64,000 bases of DNA from Paraglaciecola hydrolytica (GCF_001565895.1 NZ_LSNE01000005.1:758665-822664), one strand, 5' to 3'; counted from the first letter of the stretch, positions 9,123-17,892 are shown. The notes: a model not told the origin generated them from the sequence alone. Numbers and translations are program-made.

Positions 9123-9385
9123 AAGCACTAAAAAATAAACTCAAACAATTGATTGTAGTGGAATGTGATAAAGAGGATGACCTTGAATGGCAAGACATTA
9201 CCAACGATGAACCTTTGTTTGGCAGCAAGTCTAAAATAGGTCTCGATTCGCTGGACGCCCTACAATTAGCCTTGGTATTAAAAGAGCATTTTGGTATCAA
9301 AGTAGAAGGTTCTAAAGAGTCACGTAAGCACTTACACTCTATTAACTCCATAGTGGAACATATCATGTCAGTGCAAAAGTCCTAA
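9113..9385 (+). CDS. Acyl carrier protein (left arm)
   Basis: 90-residue acidic carrier protein. The phosphopantetheine attachment serine is in GLDSLDALQLA. The N-terminal extension with DLEWQDI and the insert KVEGSKESRKHLHS resemble the longer ACP subtype found in aryl polyene and resorcinol clusters. It overlaps the permease gene and is 5 nt before the ketosynthase, so it probably carries the chain for that enzyme. It is one of four ACPs in the cluster and a candidate equivalent of DarC. Loading would be by the phosphopantetheinyl transferase gene near 28 kb. Confidence 0.9.
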   Translation: MELEALKNKLKQLIVVECDKEDDLEWQDITNDEPLFGSKSKIGLDSLDALQLALVLKEHFGIKVEGSKESRKHLHSINSIVEHIMSVQKS

Positions 9386-9390
9386 ACTCT

Positions 9391-10503
9391 ATGGCCGTTT
9401 ATCTGCACTCTAGTGTATCCCATTCCGCCTGCGGTCAAAGTTGGCAACCAGAGCCTTTGCGCTTTGTCACCAGTCCCAATCAGCACATAGCTTTAGGCAA
9501 TGGCAATCAGGTGTTATTTTATGCCATGGATAAATTAGCCATTGATGTCACAGAAAAACGCCTATTTAAGGCTCTAAGTGCTTCATTAAAAGCACTCATT
9601 CAACAAAGTGGTTTAAGTAGCCAAGAACTCAGTCAAACGGCTTTATTATTAGGCTCTACTTCTTTGGACATTGGTACCTTAACGCCTGACACTGAAAAAG
9701 CGATCGGTTTACCTAAAATTGACAGATTAAGCCAATATCTACAGTTAGAAATTGGCTTACATCCACTCCACATGGTGATCAATACGGCATGTACTGCCAG
9801 TATCAATGCGGTGATATACGGAAAAAAACTCATTGAGCAGGCGGGTTTTAAGCACGTTATTGTTATCGGCTGTGAATTTTATAATCAGCTCACCTTAGCC
9901 GGGTTTGATTCCCTCGATTTACTCAGTCAAAAGCATTTAAAATGTTTTCATCAGCAGCGTGACGGCCTACTCTTGGGTGAAGGAATTGGCGCCCTATTGC
10001 TCAGTGAGGAGAAACCCCAGAAATTGCCTTGCTACCGTATTTTGCAAGGACATAGTAGCTGTGATACTTACAGTCTGACCATGACGGCAGAGGACGGCAG
10101 CCATATTCAATCGGTATTACACTCAGCCATTAGTCAGTCAGGTCTTAGTACCAGTGATATCGACTTGGTTAAGGTGCATGGCACAGCAACCTACAATAAT
10201 GACATAGCTGAATACCATGCTTTACAGCGTTGTTTTACCACCCCAGCACCTATCTTTGCCTTGAAACCATACATCGGTCATACCCTTGGTGCGTGTGGCG
10301 CTATAGAAATGGCGCTAATGGATCGGTTGCTCCAGCAAGATTACTTGCCAGTGCCTGAGTATGTAGAACAAGAAAGTGAACTTATAATGCTGGCTTTTGC
10401 GCCTAAAACTAAACCGCTACGCGACTATAAAAATGTACTTATTAATCATTGTGGATTTGGTGGCAACAATGCGGCCATCGTATTAGAGACTCAGCAGCCA
10501 TGA
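9391..10503 (+). CDS. Beta-ketoacyl-ACP synthase (KS, FabF-like), left arm
   Basis: 370-residue condensing enzyme, thiolase fold. The catalytic triad is intact: Cys in NTACTASINAV, His in VHGTATYNND and His in KPYIGHTLGACGAIE. It is about 40 residues shorter than FabF, with a trimmed N terminus. It ends by ATGA overlap with a degenerate KS-like gene, the arrangement of a KS/chain-length-factor pair. It is expected to elongate an ACP-bound acyl chain on the preceding ACP, perhaps making the alkyl or beta-ketoacyl units for dialkylresorcinol formation. The exact product is inferred. Confidence 0.88.
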   Translation: MAVYLHSSVSHSACGQSWQPEPLRFVTSPNQHIALGNGNQVLFYAMDKLAIDVTEKRLFKALSASLKALIQQSGLSSQELSQTALLLGSTSLDIGTLTPDTEKAIGLPKIDRLSQYLQLEIGLHPLHMVINTACTASINAVIYGKKLIEQAGFKHVIVIGCEFYNQLTLAGFDSLDLLSQKHLKCFHQQRDGLLLGEGIGALLLSEEKPQKLPCYRILQGHSSCDTYSLTMTAEDGSHIQSVLHSAISQSGLSTSDIDLVKVHGTATYNNDIAEYHALQRCFTTPAPIFALKPYIGHTLGACGAIEMALMDRLLQQDYLPVPEYVEQESELIMLAFAPKTKPLRDYKNVLINHCGFGGNNAAIVLETQQP

Positions 10504-11114
10504 AATTAAGCCTCTTGCAATATGCCCAATATAGTCACCCACGCGCCATTGAAAATAAGGTTTTGCGCCAGCAAGTGAAACAACGTTTTGGTATCGCAGT
10601 AAGGCGTTTAGATAATTTCACCCTTTGTGCCTTAGGCGCGGTGGCACAAATCAGAGAGCATTTAAGTCCCTTTGATAAGCTGTCGCTGATCAGCTGTGCC
10701 AGTTACTTTTCTATAGAGTTGGTGCAACAATTATTAGTAGATTTACAGCAACAACGAGCTATGCGCCCACTGGATTTTGTTGCCACAGTGGGTAATGCCG
10801 CCAATTTTTATATTGCTAATGAATTTGCTATTCATGCAGGAAATTTATTTTTGGGTGCCGAGGATGAAAGGGCCTTGCAAAAAAGTATTTTAATGAGCGC
10901 ACTTGAACTGACTCATGAGCCAAATCACGCGGTGGTCTTAGTCCTCTGGCAAGAAAATGAAGATGAGCGCAGCTGCCATGTTTTGTTACTCGGCCCTACA
11001 TCTGCAGACGACAATACTAGGCAGGTGCTACACGAATTACCCTTGCTTGAAGACATTGCCCTTTTGTCATTACCCACAGATCTTGAGTTGAATGCGTTAA
11101 CCCTTAATTCATAA
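10500..11114 (+). CDS. Degenerate ketosynthase-like protein (chain-length-factor-like)
   Basis: 204 residues. Start ATG 10500 overlaps the upstream KS stop by ATGA; a longer in-frame start would lie inside the KS gene. The pattern RRLDNFTLCALGAVAQI ... CASYFSIELVQQLLVDL ... DFVATVGNAANFYIANEF parallels the N-terminal half of ketosynthases of the Ketoacyl-synt_2 type, as in ApeC. At the position of the active-site Cys the sequence reads NLFLGAEDERAL, so it cannot condense by itself. It is probably the partner subunit of the preceding KS. The family call is by pattern resemblance and is moderately certain. Confidence 0.62.
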   Translation: MKLSLLQYAQYSHPRAIENKVLRQQVKQRFGIAVRRLDNFTLCALGAVAQIREHLSPFDKLSLISCASYFSIELVQQLLVDLQQQRAMRPLDFVATVGNAANFYIANEFAIHAGNLFLGAEDERALQKSILMSALELTHEPNHAVVLVLWQENEDERSCHVLLLGPTSADDNTRQVLHELPLLEDIALLSLPTDLELNALTLNS

Positions 11115-11116
11115 TC

Positions 11117-11608
11117 TTACTTGCGTTTTCGTTGTTGCTTTTTTTGCCGCAATCTAATGTTATGTTGATTGTCATCAGCACCAAGCTCGAAACAAACCTC
11201 AGCGGGCGATGGCTCCCCGAAAGCTAAACTTGGGTTATTAGCAAAACCAACGGGTTCAAGGGGAAAACCAAGGGATGAACGATCCAATTGCTGATTTTGG
11301 TTAAGATCAAGGAATACCCGAATACACATTAAACCGCTATCCAATTGTCCAATAGACAATTCAAGGGCCTCGTCATTTTCACTCATAACATGTTGCAGTT
11401 TACTTATATCCCGCATGTCATCCCAACTCAGTTGGGGGTTTTGCAAATCCGCAAAATCAAATAATGCCACATACAAGATACCTGCTGTTTTATCACTATT
11501 TTGTATCGTCAAGGTCAATTGTGCAGCACTCAAATTACTAAGCTTTAAAAACAACAAAATACTCAAAAAAAGCCTTATATTGAGCGCAGTTAGGAAGTTA
11601 ATAGTCAT
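11117..11608 (-). CDS. DUF2141-family exported protein
   Basis: 163 residues with an N-terminal hydrophobic signal (NIRLFLSILLFLKLSNLSAA). The body matches DUF2141: CIRVFLDLNQNQQLDRSSLGFPLEPVGFANNP contains the family's Asp/Asn-rich D-N-N---D and G-P-EP-GF-N pattern, possibly metal-binding. Predicted periplasmic. It lies antisense between the + strand KS-like and darA genes, its stop 2 nt from the KS-like stop. The C terminus is very basic (KKQQRKRK). Function of the family is unknown to me. Confidence 0.8.
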   Translation of the reverse strand: MTINFLTALNIRLFLSILLFLKLSNLSAAQLTLTIQNSDKTAGILYVALFDFADLQNPQLSWDDMRDISKLQHVMSENDEALELSIGQLDSGLMCIRVFLDLNQNQQLDRSSLGFPLEPVGFANNPSLAFGEPSPAEVCFELGADDNQHNIRLRQKKQQRKRK

Positions 11609-11687
11609 CGTTCTTAGGGTTCACAATCCATTAGTAGCCTGTATACTATCGATGAAAACTTTTAGGGACAATCTGGTAATCCATTCT

Positions 11688-12602
11688 ATGCGTAAAGTGC
11701 TTACAATTAACTATTCTCAAACGGGCCAACTCTCGCGAATTTTGCAATCCATTTGCGCCCCGCTTAGCCAATCCACGCAGATTGAATTGGAAGCAATTAA
11801 TATAGTTCCAAGCAAACCTTTTCCCTTTCCGTGGCCTTTTTTGCAATTTTTCCGCATTTTTCCGGAAACCGTGGTGATGGAAACGATTGAAATAGAAGAT
11901 GTAAAAACGAAATACCAAAATTATGACCTGATTATTTTATCATACCAAGTTTGGTATCTTTCTCCCTCTTTGCCTATAGCTTCATTTTTACAATCTGAGC
12001 AAGCCAAAGAAATATTTGCAAATACACCTGTGGTAACCGTCCTCGGTTGTCGTGGCATGTGGTTAATGGCCCAAGAGAAAGTCAAAAACATGTTGCAACA
12101 GCTTAAGGCCCCTTTATTAGACAATGTAGTATTAAGTGATGATTGTGGTGCATTTTTCAGTTTTTTAGCCACTCCCTTATGGATGTTAACGGGAAAAAAA
12201 CAACCTGTATCCTGGATCCCTCCTGCTGGTGTGGGCGAACAAGATATTTTGAATGCTCATCGTTTTGGTGATGCCATCAAACTTCGCTTAGAACAAGATG
12301 AGACGCCTCTAACCCAGAGTATGTTACAAGGTTTAGGCGCAGTGAAAATCAATGAAAAACTCATTGCCAGTGAAAAAGTGGCAAGTCATAGTTTTAAAAT
12401 TTGGTCAAAAATATTACGTAAAATAGGTCCGCAGCAAAGCAAACGCCGCGCTCTGGGTTTAATGGTTTATGTCACTTTTTTAATTATCCTGATATTAACA
12501 GTAGTCCCTATCAGTGCCTTACTTAAAAAACTGATTTCCCCCTTTACTAAAGATAAAATTAAGCAACAAAAGCAATACTTTGCAGAGCCGTCAGGAGAGT
12601 AA
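11688..12602 (+). CDS. darA: DarA-family dialkylresorcinol biosynthesis protein (flavodoxin-like)
   Basis: 304 residues. A flavodoxin-like N terminus (KVLTINYSQTGQLSRIL) is followed by an NADPH/quinone-reductase-like core (LIILSYQVWYLSPSLP, VLGCRGMWLMAQEKV) and a hydrophobic C-terminal helix (about residues 255-285). This is the profile of DarA, which acts with the ketosynthase DarB to cyclise and aromatise two beta-ketoacyl chains into a 2,5-dialkylresorcinol. I take ATG 11688 because DarA proteins begin at the flavodoxin strand; ATG 11652 is possible. It sits directly upstream of darB. The annotation follows the known gene pair; the exact step done by DarA is from the literature. Confidence 0.8.
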   Translation: MRKVLTINYSQTGQLSRILQSICAPLSQSTQIELEAINIVPSKPFPFPWPFLQFFRIFPETVVMETIEIEDVKTKYQNYDLIILSYQVWYLSPSLPIASFLQSEQAKEIFANTPVVTVLGCRGMWLMAQEKVKNMLQQLKAPLLDNVVLSDDCGAFFSFLATPLWMLTGKKQPVSWIPPAGVGEQDILNAHRFGDAIKLRLEQDETPLTQSMLQGLGAVKINEKLIASEKVASHSFKIWSKILRKIGPQQSKRRALGLMVYVTFLIILILTVVPISALLKKLISPFTKDKIKQQKQYFAEPSGE

Positions 12603-12610
12603 TTAAAATA

Positions 12611-13756
12611 ATGGAAAATCGGGTTTATATTAATAATCTGTCGGTCGCATTACCCAATAGCGCAGTCAGCAACAGTGAAATGGAAGAGTTACTAGGCAAA
12701 GTTGGCGATAAAAAATCTCGCGCGCGTGCCGTCATCCTCAGAAGCAACGGTATTAAACAACGTTATTACGCCATTGATCCCACGACTGGTGAACAAAATT
12801 ATACTAATGCAGCATTGGCGGCAGTAGCTGTGCGCGGTTTATTTAAGGATCAAAACGACTTAGCTTCCATTGATTGTTTGGTAGCCTCATCGTCCATTCC
12901 CGATCAAGTATTACCTAATCATGCTTCCATGGTACATGGCGAACTTAAAAATCTGCCCTGTGAAGTCGTATCCACTGCAGGAGTATGCCTATGTGGGGTG
13001 ACTGCATTAAAATATGGCTATCTAAATATAAAAGCAGGTGAAAGCCAAAAGAGTGTGGTAGTTGCCAGCGAAATAGCCTCCGCCATGATGCACGCGCGTA
13101 ATTTTACGGGTGAGCGCCAGCATAAAGTTGATTTATTAGAAGAGCATCCAGAAGTCGCCTTTGAAAAAGATTTTTTGCGCTGGATGTTATCCGATGGTGC
13201 AGGTGCGGCGTTATTAAGCAATCAGCCAAATACAGCAGGTATTTCATTGCGTATTGATTGGATAGACAGCTTTTCTTTTGCCAATGAGTTAGAGGCTTGC
13301 ATGTATGCCGGAGGCGAAAAAGTTGATGGTAGCTTAACAAGTTGGACGGCCTATTCACCGCAAGAAAGAGATCAACAATCCATCATGGCAGTCAAACAAG
13401 ACGTACGTTTGTTAAATGACAACATCGTCAGAATCACTGTAGAAGAAACCTTAAAACGCATTATTGCCAAACGCCAGTTAGATAAAGCTGACGTGGATTA
13501 TTTTGTACCCCATTATTCATCGGCTTACTTTCGCGAAAAGGTTTACCAAAGTTTAGTTAACATCGACTTTGAAATTCCTTTTGAAAAGTGGTTTACCAAT
13601 TTAACTGAAAAAGGCAATACGGGCTCAGCCTCAATCTTTATTATGTTAGAAGAATTGTTCCATTCATCTAAGTTGCGAGTGGGCAATCGCCTACTCTGTT
13701 ATATCCCAGAAAGTGGCCGTTTCTCCAGTGCCTTTATGCAATTAACGGTAGTGTAA
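12611..13756 (+). CDS. darB: DarB-family ketosynthase (KASIII-like)
   Basis: 381-residue thiolase-fold condensing enzyme of the FabH/KASIII type. The Cys-His-Asn triad is visible: Cys in STAGVCLCGVTALKYG, His in FVPHYSSAYF and Asn in TEKGNTGSASIF. FabH is about 320 residues; DarB proteins are longer, as here. Next to darA it should join two beta-ketoacyl thioesters head-to-tail in dialkylresorcinol formation. An AGGAGA is 12 nt upstream of the ATG, spanning the darA end. The stop is directly followed by the ATG of the next gene, showing one operon. Confidence 0.85.
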   Translation: MENRVYINNLSVALPNSAVSNSEMEELLGKVGDKKSRARAVILRSNGIKQRYYAIDPTTGEQNYTNAALAAVAVRGLFKDQNDLASIDCLVASSSIPDQVLPNHASMVHGELKNLPCEVVSTAGVCLCGVTALKYGYLNIKAGESQKSVVVASEIASAMMHARNFTGERQHKVDLLEEHPEVAFEKDFLRWMLSDGAGAALLSNQPNTAGISLRIDWIDSFSFANELEACMYAGGEKVDGSLTSWTAYSPQERDQQSIMAVKQDVRLLNDNIVRITVEETLKRIIAKRQLDKADVDYFVPHYSSAYFREKVYQSLVNIDFEIPFEKWFTNLTEKGNTGSASIFIMLEELFHSSKLRVGNRLLCYIPESGRFSSAFMQLTVV

Positions 13757-14158
13757 ATGAAAACCGAGCAGGTGCCACAAGATCACAGTCCGAGCTATAG
13801 TGGCCACAAAAAACTACTGTATGCCGTGGATGAAAGTGGTCATTACACTGAAGTAACCTCAAGTGGCTGGGAAGTTGAAAATTTTGCCACGCAAATGGCG
13901 GTTGAGGATCTACACCAACAATGCCTCGAGGCACACGCACAGGTAAAGGCCGGTCTATCTTCGCCTTTGGCTTATCACATGTACAAACATCGCTTAGATG
14001 TCACGTCTTTAGCTCAGGCCAGCGGTTTTTTTAAGTGGCAAATTCGCCGCCATTTAAAACCCGCGGTGTTTCGTCGTTTAAAACCACGTAAATTAAACAT
14101 CTATTGCGCGGTTTTTTCTATTTCAGTTGCACAATTAACAAATATTCCAGAGCTTTAA
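13757..14158 (+). CDS. Small helix-turn-helix-like protein in pigment operon
   Basis: 133 residues, no recognised name. The C-terminal half (about residues 68-130) looks like a Cro/C1-style helix-turn-helix: SPLAYHMYKHRLDVTSLAQASGF, then a basic recognition-like helix KWQIRRHLKPAVFRRL, then YCAVFSISVAQLTNIPEL. The last segment is the typical sequence following an XRE HTH. The N-terminal 60 residues are acidic and probably non-DNA-binding. It is abutted by darB (0 nt) and overlaps the next gene by 1 nt. It could be a local regulator, or an HTH-fold accessory to the BtrH-like protein. Inference only. Confidence 0.7.
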   Translation: MKTEQVPQDHSPSYSGHKKLLYAVDESGHYTEVTSSGWEVENFATQMAVEDLHQQCLEAHAQVKAGLSSPLAYHMYKHRLDVTSLAQASGFFKWQIRRHLKPAVFRRLKPRKLNIYCAVFSISVAQLTNIPEL

Positions 14159-15177
14159 TGAGTGAAATAATTAATCATCTAGTACACCACCAATCTTCTC
14201 ATTGTGAATCGGGTGTCGTCTCCAATATGCTCAGTAGCAGAGGCTTTGCCATGTCCGAGCCCATGGCCTTCGGCCTAGCATCGGCCCTTACGTTTGCTTA
14301 TTTGCCTTTTATTAAATTAGGTGGCTTACCGCTAATCGCCTATCGTATGCCCCCCAAAACCATCATCAAAACGGTAGCCAAAAAACTTAATATTGAACTT
14401 AAAACACAAAAATTTTCTAATCCAGAAAAAGGCATGCAAGCTTTAGATGAAGCCTTAGCACAAGGCCATATTGTGGGTCTGCAAACCTCAGTATATTGGT
14501 TACCTTATTTTCCTGAAGACATGCGTTTTCATTTCAACGCGCATAATCTCACTGTGTATGGCAAAAATACTCAGGGCGACTATCTGATCAGCGATCCTGT
14601 ATTTGAAGATGTGGTCACTTGTTCAGCACAAAGTCTGCAACGTGCCAGATTTGCCAAAGGAGCATTAGCGCCCAAAGGGCTGATGTACATCCTAGGCGAA
14701 ATACCACAGAACATTGATTTGCGCCCACTGATCTATAAGAGTATTAAAAAAACCGCCAAAATGATGAATGGCTTGCCTATACCTGGCATTCCCTTTTTTG
14801 GGGTTAAGGGTATCTATTATCTGGCCAAACAGATCCGTGAATTAGACAAAAAGCCTAGCAAATATGCCCGTTTGTACCTCGGCCATATTGTTCGTATGCA
14901 AGAAGAGATTGGCACCGGTGGCGCAGGTTTTAGATTTATGTTTGCCAGCTTTTTAGATGAAGCGTCTAAGTTGCTTGATGATCAGCAGTTGTTTGAAGTC
15001 GCCCAGTTTACTACTGACATTGGCGATCAATGGCGTACCTTTGCCATTCAAGCAGTATTATTTTGTAAGGATAGAAAATCTATTTCACTTAACCATATAA
15101 GTGAGGTATTAATAAAATGTGCTGAAATGGAAAAACAGTTGCAGAATAAATTGTTATCCCTTAAGGCATTGGCATGA
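14158..15177 (+). CDS. BtrH N-terminal domain protein (DUF4872 type)
   Basis: 339 residues. The N terminus NHLVHHQSSHCESGVVSNML contains the Cys and nearby His expected of a BtrH-like papain-fold domain. A later HNLTVYG segment and a GDYLISDPVF element fit the His and Asp of a Cys-His-Asp triad. BtrH transfers an acyl chain from ACP to butirosin precursor, so an ACP-to-alcohol acyl transfer is plausible here, for example esterifying the aryl polyene to the resorcinol. ATG 14158 overlaps the previous stop. The C-terminal half is helical (DUF4872-like). The function in this pathway is inferred. Confidence 0.75.
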   Translation: MSEIINHLVHHQSSHCESGVVSNMLSSRGFAMSEPMAFGLASALTFAYLPFIKLGGLPLIAYRMPPKTIIKTVAKKLNIELKTQKFSNPEKGMQALDEALAQGHIVGLQTSVYWLPYFPEDMRFHFNAHNLTVYGKNTQGDYLISDPVFEDVVTCSAQSLQRARFAKGALAPKGLMYILGEIPQNIDLRPLIYKSIKKTAKMMNGLPIPGIPFFGVKGIYYLAKQIRELDKKPSKYARLYLGHIVRMQEEIGTGGAGFRFMFASFLDEASKLLDDQQLFEVAQFTTDIGDQWRTFAIQAVLFCKDRKSISLNHISEVLIKCAEMEKQLQNKLLSLKALA

Positions 15178-15274
15178 TGCCATCAGGCGTTTTGACCTAA
15201 AACACGTTTATTTTTTGCTTTGCTAAAATCAGCGAGATAAACAACCTTAACTAAACTTTAAAAAGGACTAAAAA

Positions 15275-15859
15275 ATGAAGTTACCATTTCAATCAATGTT
15301 GTTGCGCACCCTTACCTTAGCGGTTGGCACTCTGGCAACAAGCTATTCTTTAGTGGCGACAGCCGAACAAAGTACTGGATTCAAAGAAGGCTCAACCATG
15401 GTTGCATTAGTCAACTTACACCCCGACATGAAACGCAAAGTACTGTACGCCATGAATTATCAATTGCCTGACCTTTTGCCCATGTGTGCAGAAGTAAAAA
15501 TCGATGACATTGGCTCAAAAGAAATCGAGTTTATCTACAATGGTGTTACTTACAGTTATGTCTGGGATAAACATACCAAAGGTGCTGGTCAATCTTTAGA
15601 AGAAAACTTCAAACAGTACTTTGGTGATAAATGTGATCAAGCAAAAGTAAACTCACTGAGCAAAGAAGATCAAGACGGGATAAAAAGTGGGATACCTAGA
15701 GTCGGTATGACCAAAGAAGGGATTATGTTTGCTATGGGTCGCCCCCCTATCCACGCTAATCCATCTTTAGACACCAGCACTTGGATGTACTGGGCTAACA
15801 AGTGGGGCCGCAAAGCCATTGATTTTGATGACAAAGGCATTGTGAAAGCAATCCGTTAA
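15275..15859 (+). CDS. Exported protein with BamE/SmpA-like C-terminal segment
   Basis: 194 residues with a signal peptide (about 1-29, ending VATA). The C-terminal 55 residues, PRVGMTKEGIMFAMGRPPIHAN ... TWMYWANKWGRKAIDFDDKGIVKAI, follow the SmpA/BamE pattern of G-M---E----G-P ... W-Y ... F-----V. Two Cys (about residues 67 and 126) may form a disulfide in the periplasm. AAGGAC lies upstream of the ATG. It is last on the + strand before a strong terminator, so it may be read with the left arm or alone. Function unknown; an envelope role is likely. Confidence 0.68.
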   Translation: MKLPFQSMLLRTLTLAVGTLATSYSLVATAEQSTGFKEGSTMVALVNLHPDMKRKVLYAMNYQLPDLLPMCAEVKIDDIGSKEIEFIYNGVTYSYVWDKHTKGAGQSLEENFKQYFGDKCDQAKVNSLSKEDQDGIKSGIPRVGMTKEGIMFAMGRPPIHANPSLDTSTWMYWANKWGRKAIDFDDKGIVKAIR

Positions 15860-15886
15860 TCGCCACCTCGATTTGTACCAATAAGA

Positions 15887-15915
15887 CCAAGCAGATGTTC
15901 GTCTGCTTGGTTTTT
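15887..15915 (+). terminator. Rho-independent terminator at the end of the left arm
   Basis: CCAAGCAGA at 15887-15895 and TCTGCTTGG at 15902-15910 form a perfect 9-bp stem with a 6-nt loop followed by TTTTT. It separates the + strand left arm from the converging minus strand aryl polyene operon. Confidence 0.9.
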
Positions 15916-15943
15916 AAAAAAGTGATGTTGTATTAGAACTGAC

Positions 15944-17167
15944 TTACCAACGCTTAAAAATCAACGAGGTATTAATACCACCAAAGGCAAAGTTATTCGA
16001 CATAACATAACTGGTGTCGATATGAGCCCCATCACCAACGATATAATCCAATTCACCGCATAATGGATCAACGTTCTCGAGCTGTATCGTGGGAGCAAAC
16101 CAATTGCGATTCATCATTTCAATGCTGGCCCAGGCTTCAATCGCACCACAAGCCCCAAGAGAATGGCCAAGATAACTTTTTAGGCTACTGATTGGTTTGT
16201 TTTTACCTAAGATCTGCTGAGTGGCTGTCGTCTCTGCGATATCACCCTTGTCGGTAGCAGTACCGTGAGCGTTAACATAACCTATCTCACTGGCAGGTAA
16301 ATTAGCATCATCTAAGGCAAGCTGCATGGCGACTGCCATGGTTTCGTTGTGAGGCTGAGTAACGTGTAAACCGTCGGAGTTAGTCCCAAAACCAACAATC
16401 TCAGCCAAAATAGTCGCCCCTCTGGCAACGGCATGTTCATACTCTTCCAGTATTAGGGTGCCCGCGCCTTCGCCGATCACCAAACCATCACGCTCGACAT
16501 CAAATGGACGGGGGGTTAATTGAGGTGTGTTATTTTTTGTAGAGGTCGCATATAAAATATCAAATACCGCTACAGCCGAAACACACAATTCTTCGGCTCC
16601 ACCAGCAATCATGACTTTTTGCTTGCCATATTTAATGGCTTCATAAGCGTAGCCAATACCTTGTGAGCTTGAAGTACAGGCAGAACTGGTGGTATGTATG
16701 CGGCCTTTAATACCAAAAAACACGCCAATATTAACCGCCGTGGTATGTCCCATCATTTGTATATAACTGGTGGCCGTGATGCCAGACATGTCTTGATGTT
16801 TTAATAAGTCACCAAAAGCCACAATGGGAGGAGTGGAGCCAATGGACGAGCCATAAGCCACACCAGTATCACCATTAGTCAGCACTTCATTACCGAGTAA
16901 CTGGCTTTGTAGCAAAGCTTGTTCAGTGGCTTTGGTGGCCATTAACGACACTTTACCCATAGAGCGGGTCTCTTTACGACTGTAATGGCTGGGTTTAACA
17001 AAATTGGGCACGGGTGCAGCTAACTGAGTATGTAATCCTTTGACATCTAAGTACTGAGGCATATGCACCACAGCATTTTGCTTTTTGCGCAGGTTCAATT
17101 CAAACTCAGGCCAAGTGTCACCCAAGGCGCTAACCACTGACATGCCCGTTACTACGACTCGTTTCAT
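15944..17167 (-). CDS. Beta-ketoacyl-ACP synthase, ApeR-type
   Basis: 407-residue FabF-like condensing enzyme of the aryl polyene type II PKS. Catalytic Cys is in SSACTSSSQGIGYA, and the two His residues are in NAHGTATDKGD and SYLGHSLGACGAIE. Gene order KS-dehydratase-ketoreductase-KS in the direction of transcription matches apeO-P-Q-R, placing this KS at the ApeR position. The start codon overlaps the ketoreductase stop. It ends the long minus strand operon. Predicted to elongate the polyene chain on ACP with malonyl units; the split of work between the two KS enzymes is taken from the known Ape system. Confidence 0.9.
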   Translation of the reverse strand: MKRVVVTGMSVVSALGDTWPEFELNLRKKQNAVVHMPQYLDVKGLHTQLAAPVPNFVKPSHYSRKETRSMGKVSLMATKATEQALLQSQLLGNEVLTNGDTGVAYGSSIGSTPPIVAFGDLLKHQDMSGITATSYIQMMGHTTAVNIGVFFGIKGRIHTTSSACTSSSQGIGYAYEAIKYGKQKVMIAGGAEELCVSAVAVFDILYATSTKNNTPQLTPRPFDVERDGLVIGEGAGTLILEEYEHAVARGATILAEIVGFGTNSDGLHVTQPHNETMAVAMQLALDDANLPASEIGYVNAHGTATDKGDIAETTATQQILGKNKPISSLKSYLGHSLGACGAIEAWASIEMMNRNWFAPTIQLENVDPLCGELDYIVGDGAHIDTSYVMSNNFAFGGINTSLIFKRW

Positions 17168-17892
17168 TAAGCCATTCCACCGTTAACCGATATAACCTGG
17201 CGAGTAATATAGGCAGCATCGTCAGACATTAAAAATGCCACTGTGCCTGCCACTTCATGTACTTGCCCAACACGTTTTAAGGGGATCATTTTGACTATTT
17301 CATCAATGGGCAGTTCGTCTGTCATGCCTGTATCAATCAAACCTGGCGCCACACAATTGACCGTAATTTTACGTTTAGCTAACTCTAAGGATAAGGCTTT
17401 AGTAGCAGCAATCACCCCACCTTTAGACGCGCTATAATTTACTTGTCCACGGTTGCCGATAACTCCAGAAACCGAGGCCATAGTTACTATTCTGCCACCT
17501 TGACGTTTAGACACCATAGGCAGTACGAGTGGATGTAAAACATTATAAAGCCCATCTAAGTTAGTGTGGATCACCGTGTCCCATTCCTCACCTGTCATGG
17601 CCGGAAAAGCGGTGTCTCGTGTCACACCAGCGTTACACACTATGCCGTAATAGGCGCCATTTTTTTCAATATCAGCTTCAAATACCTCACGGCACTGCTG
17701 GCGATTTGCCACATCACATAACAAATAATAGCTGTTAGCACCTAAGGCCTGAATTTCAGCAACGGTTTGTTGTGCACCCGCCAGATCATTACGACCATGT
17801 ACAGTGACATCAAAACCATCACGTGCCAAACGCAGAGCAACGGCTTTACCTATCCCTTTACTGGATCCGGTGACTAAGACTCTTTTTTTCAT
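17167..17892 (-). CDS. 3-oxoacyl-ACP reductase, ApeQ/FabG-type
   Basis: 241-residue short-chain dehydrogenase. NADPH motif GSSKGIGKA (TGxxxGIG), CNAGVTRD (NNAG) and the catalytic Ser and Y-x3-K in SVSGVIGNRGQVNYSASKGG are present. It reduces the beta-keto group after each condensation during aryl polyene assembly. Located between the dehydratase and KS genes with 1-4 nt overlaps, so it is tightly coupled. A housekeeping FabG would be expected with fabD/acpP, which are absent here. Confidence 0.92.
   Translation of the reverse strand: MKKRVLVTGSSKGIGKAVALRLARDGFDVTVHGRNDLAGAQQTVAEIQALGANSYYLLCDVANRQQCREVFEADIEKNGAYYGIVCNAGVTRDTAFPAMTGEEWDTVIHTNLDGLYNVLHPLVLPMVSKRQGGRIVTMASVSGVIGNRGQVNYSASKGGVIAATKALSLELAKRKITVNCVAPGLIDTGMTDELPIDEIVKMIPLKRVGQVHEVAGTVAFLMSDDAAYITRQVISVNGGMA

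Noticed and set aside
17167-17892. Housekeeping fabG
   Set aside because: It is embedded with overlaps in the aryl polyene block and not with fabD/acpP, so ApeQ-type is favoured.
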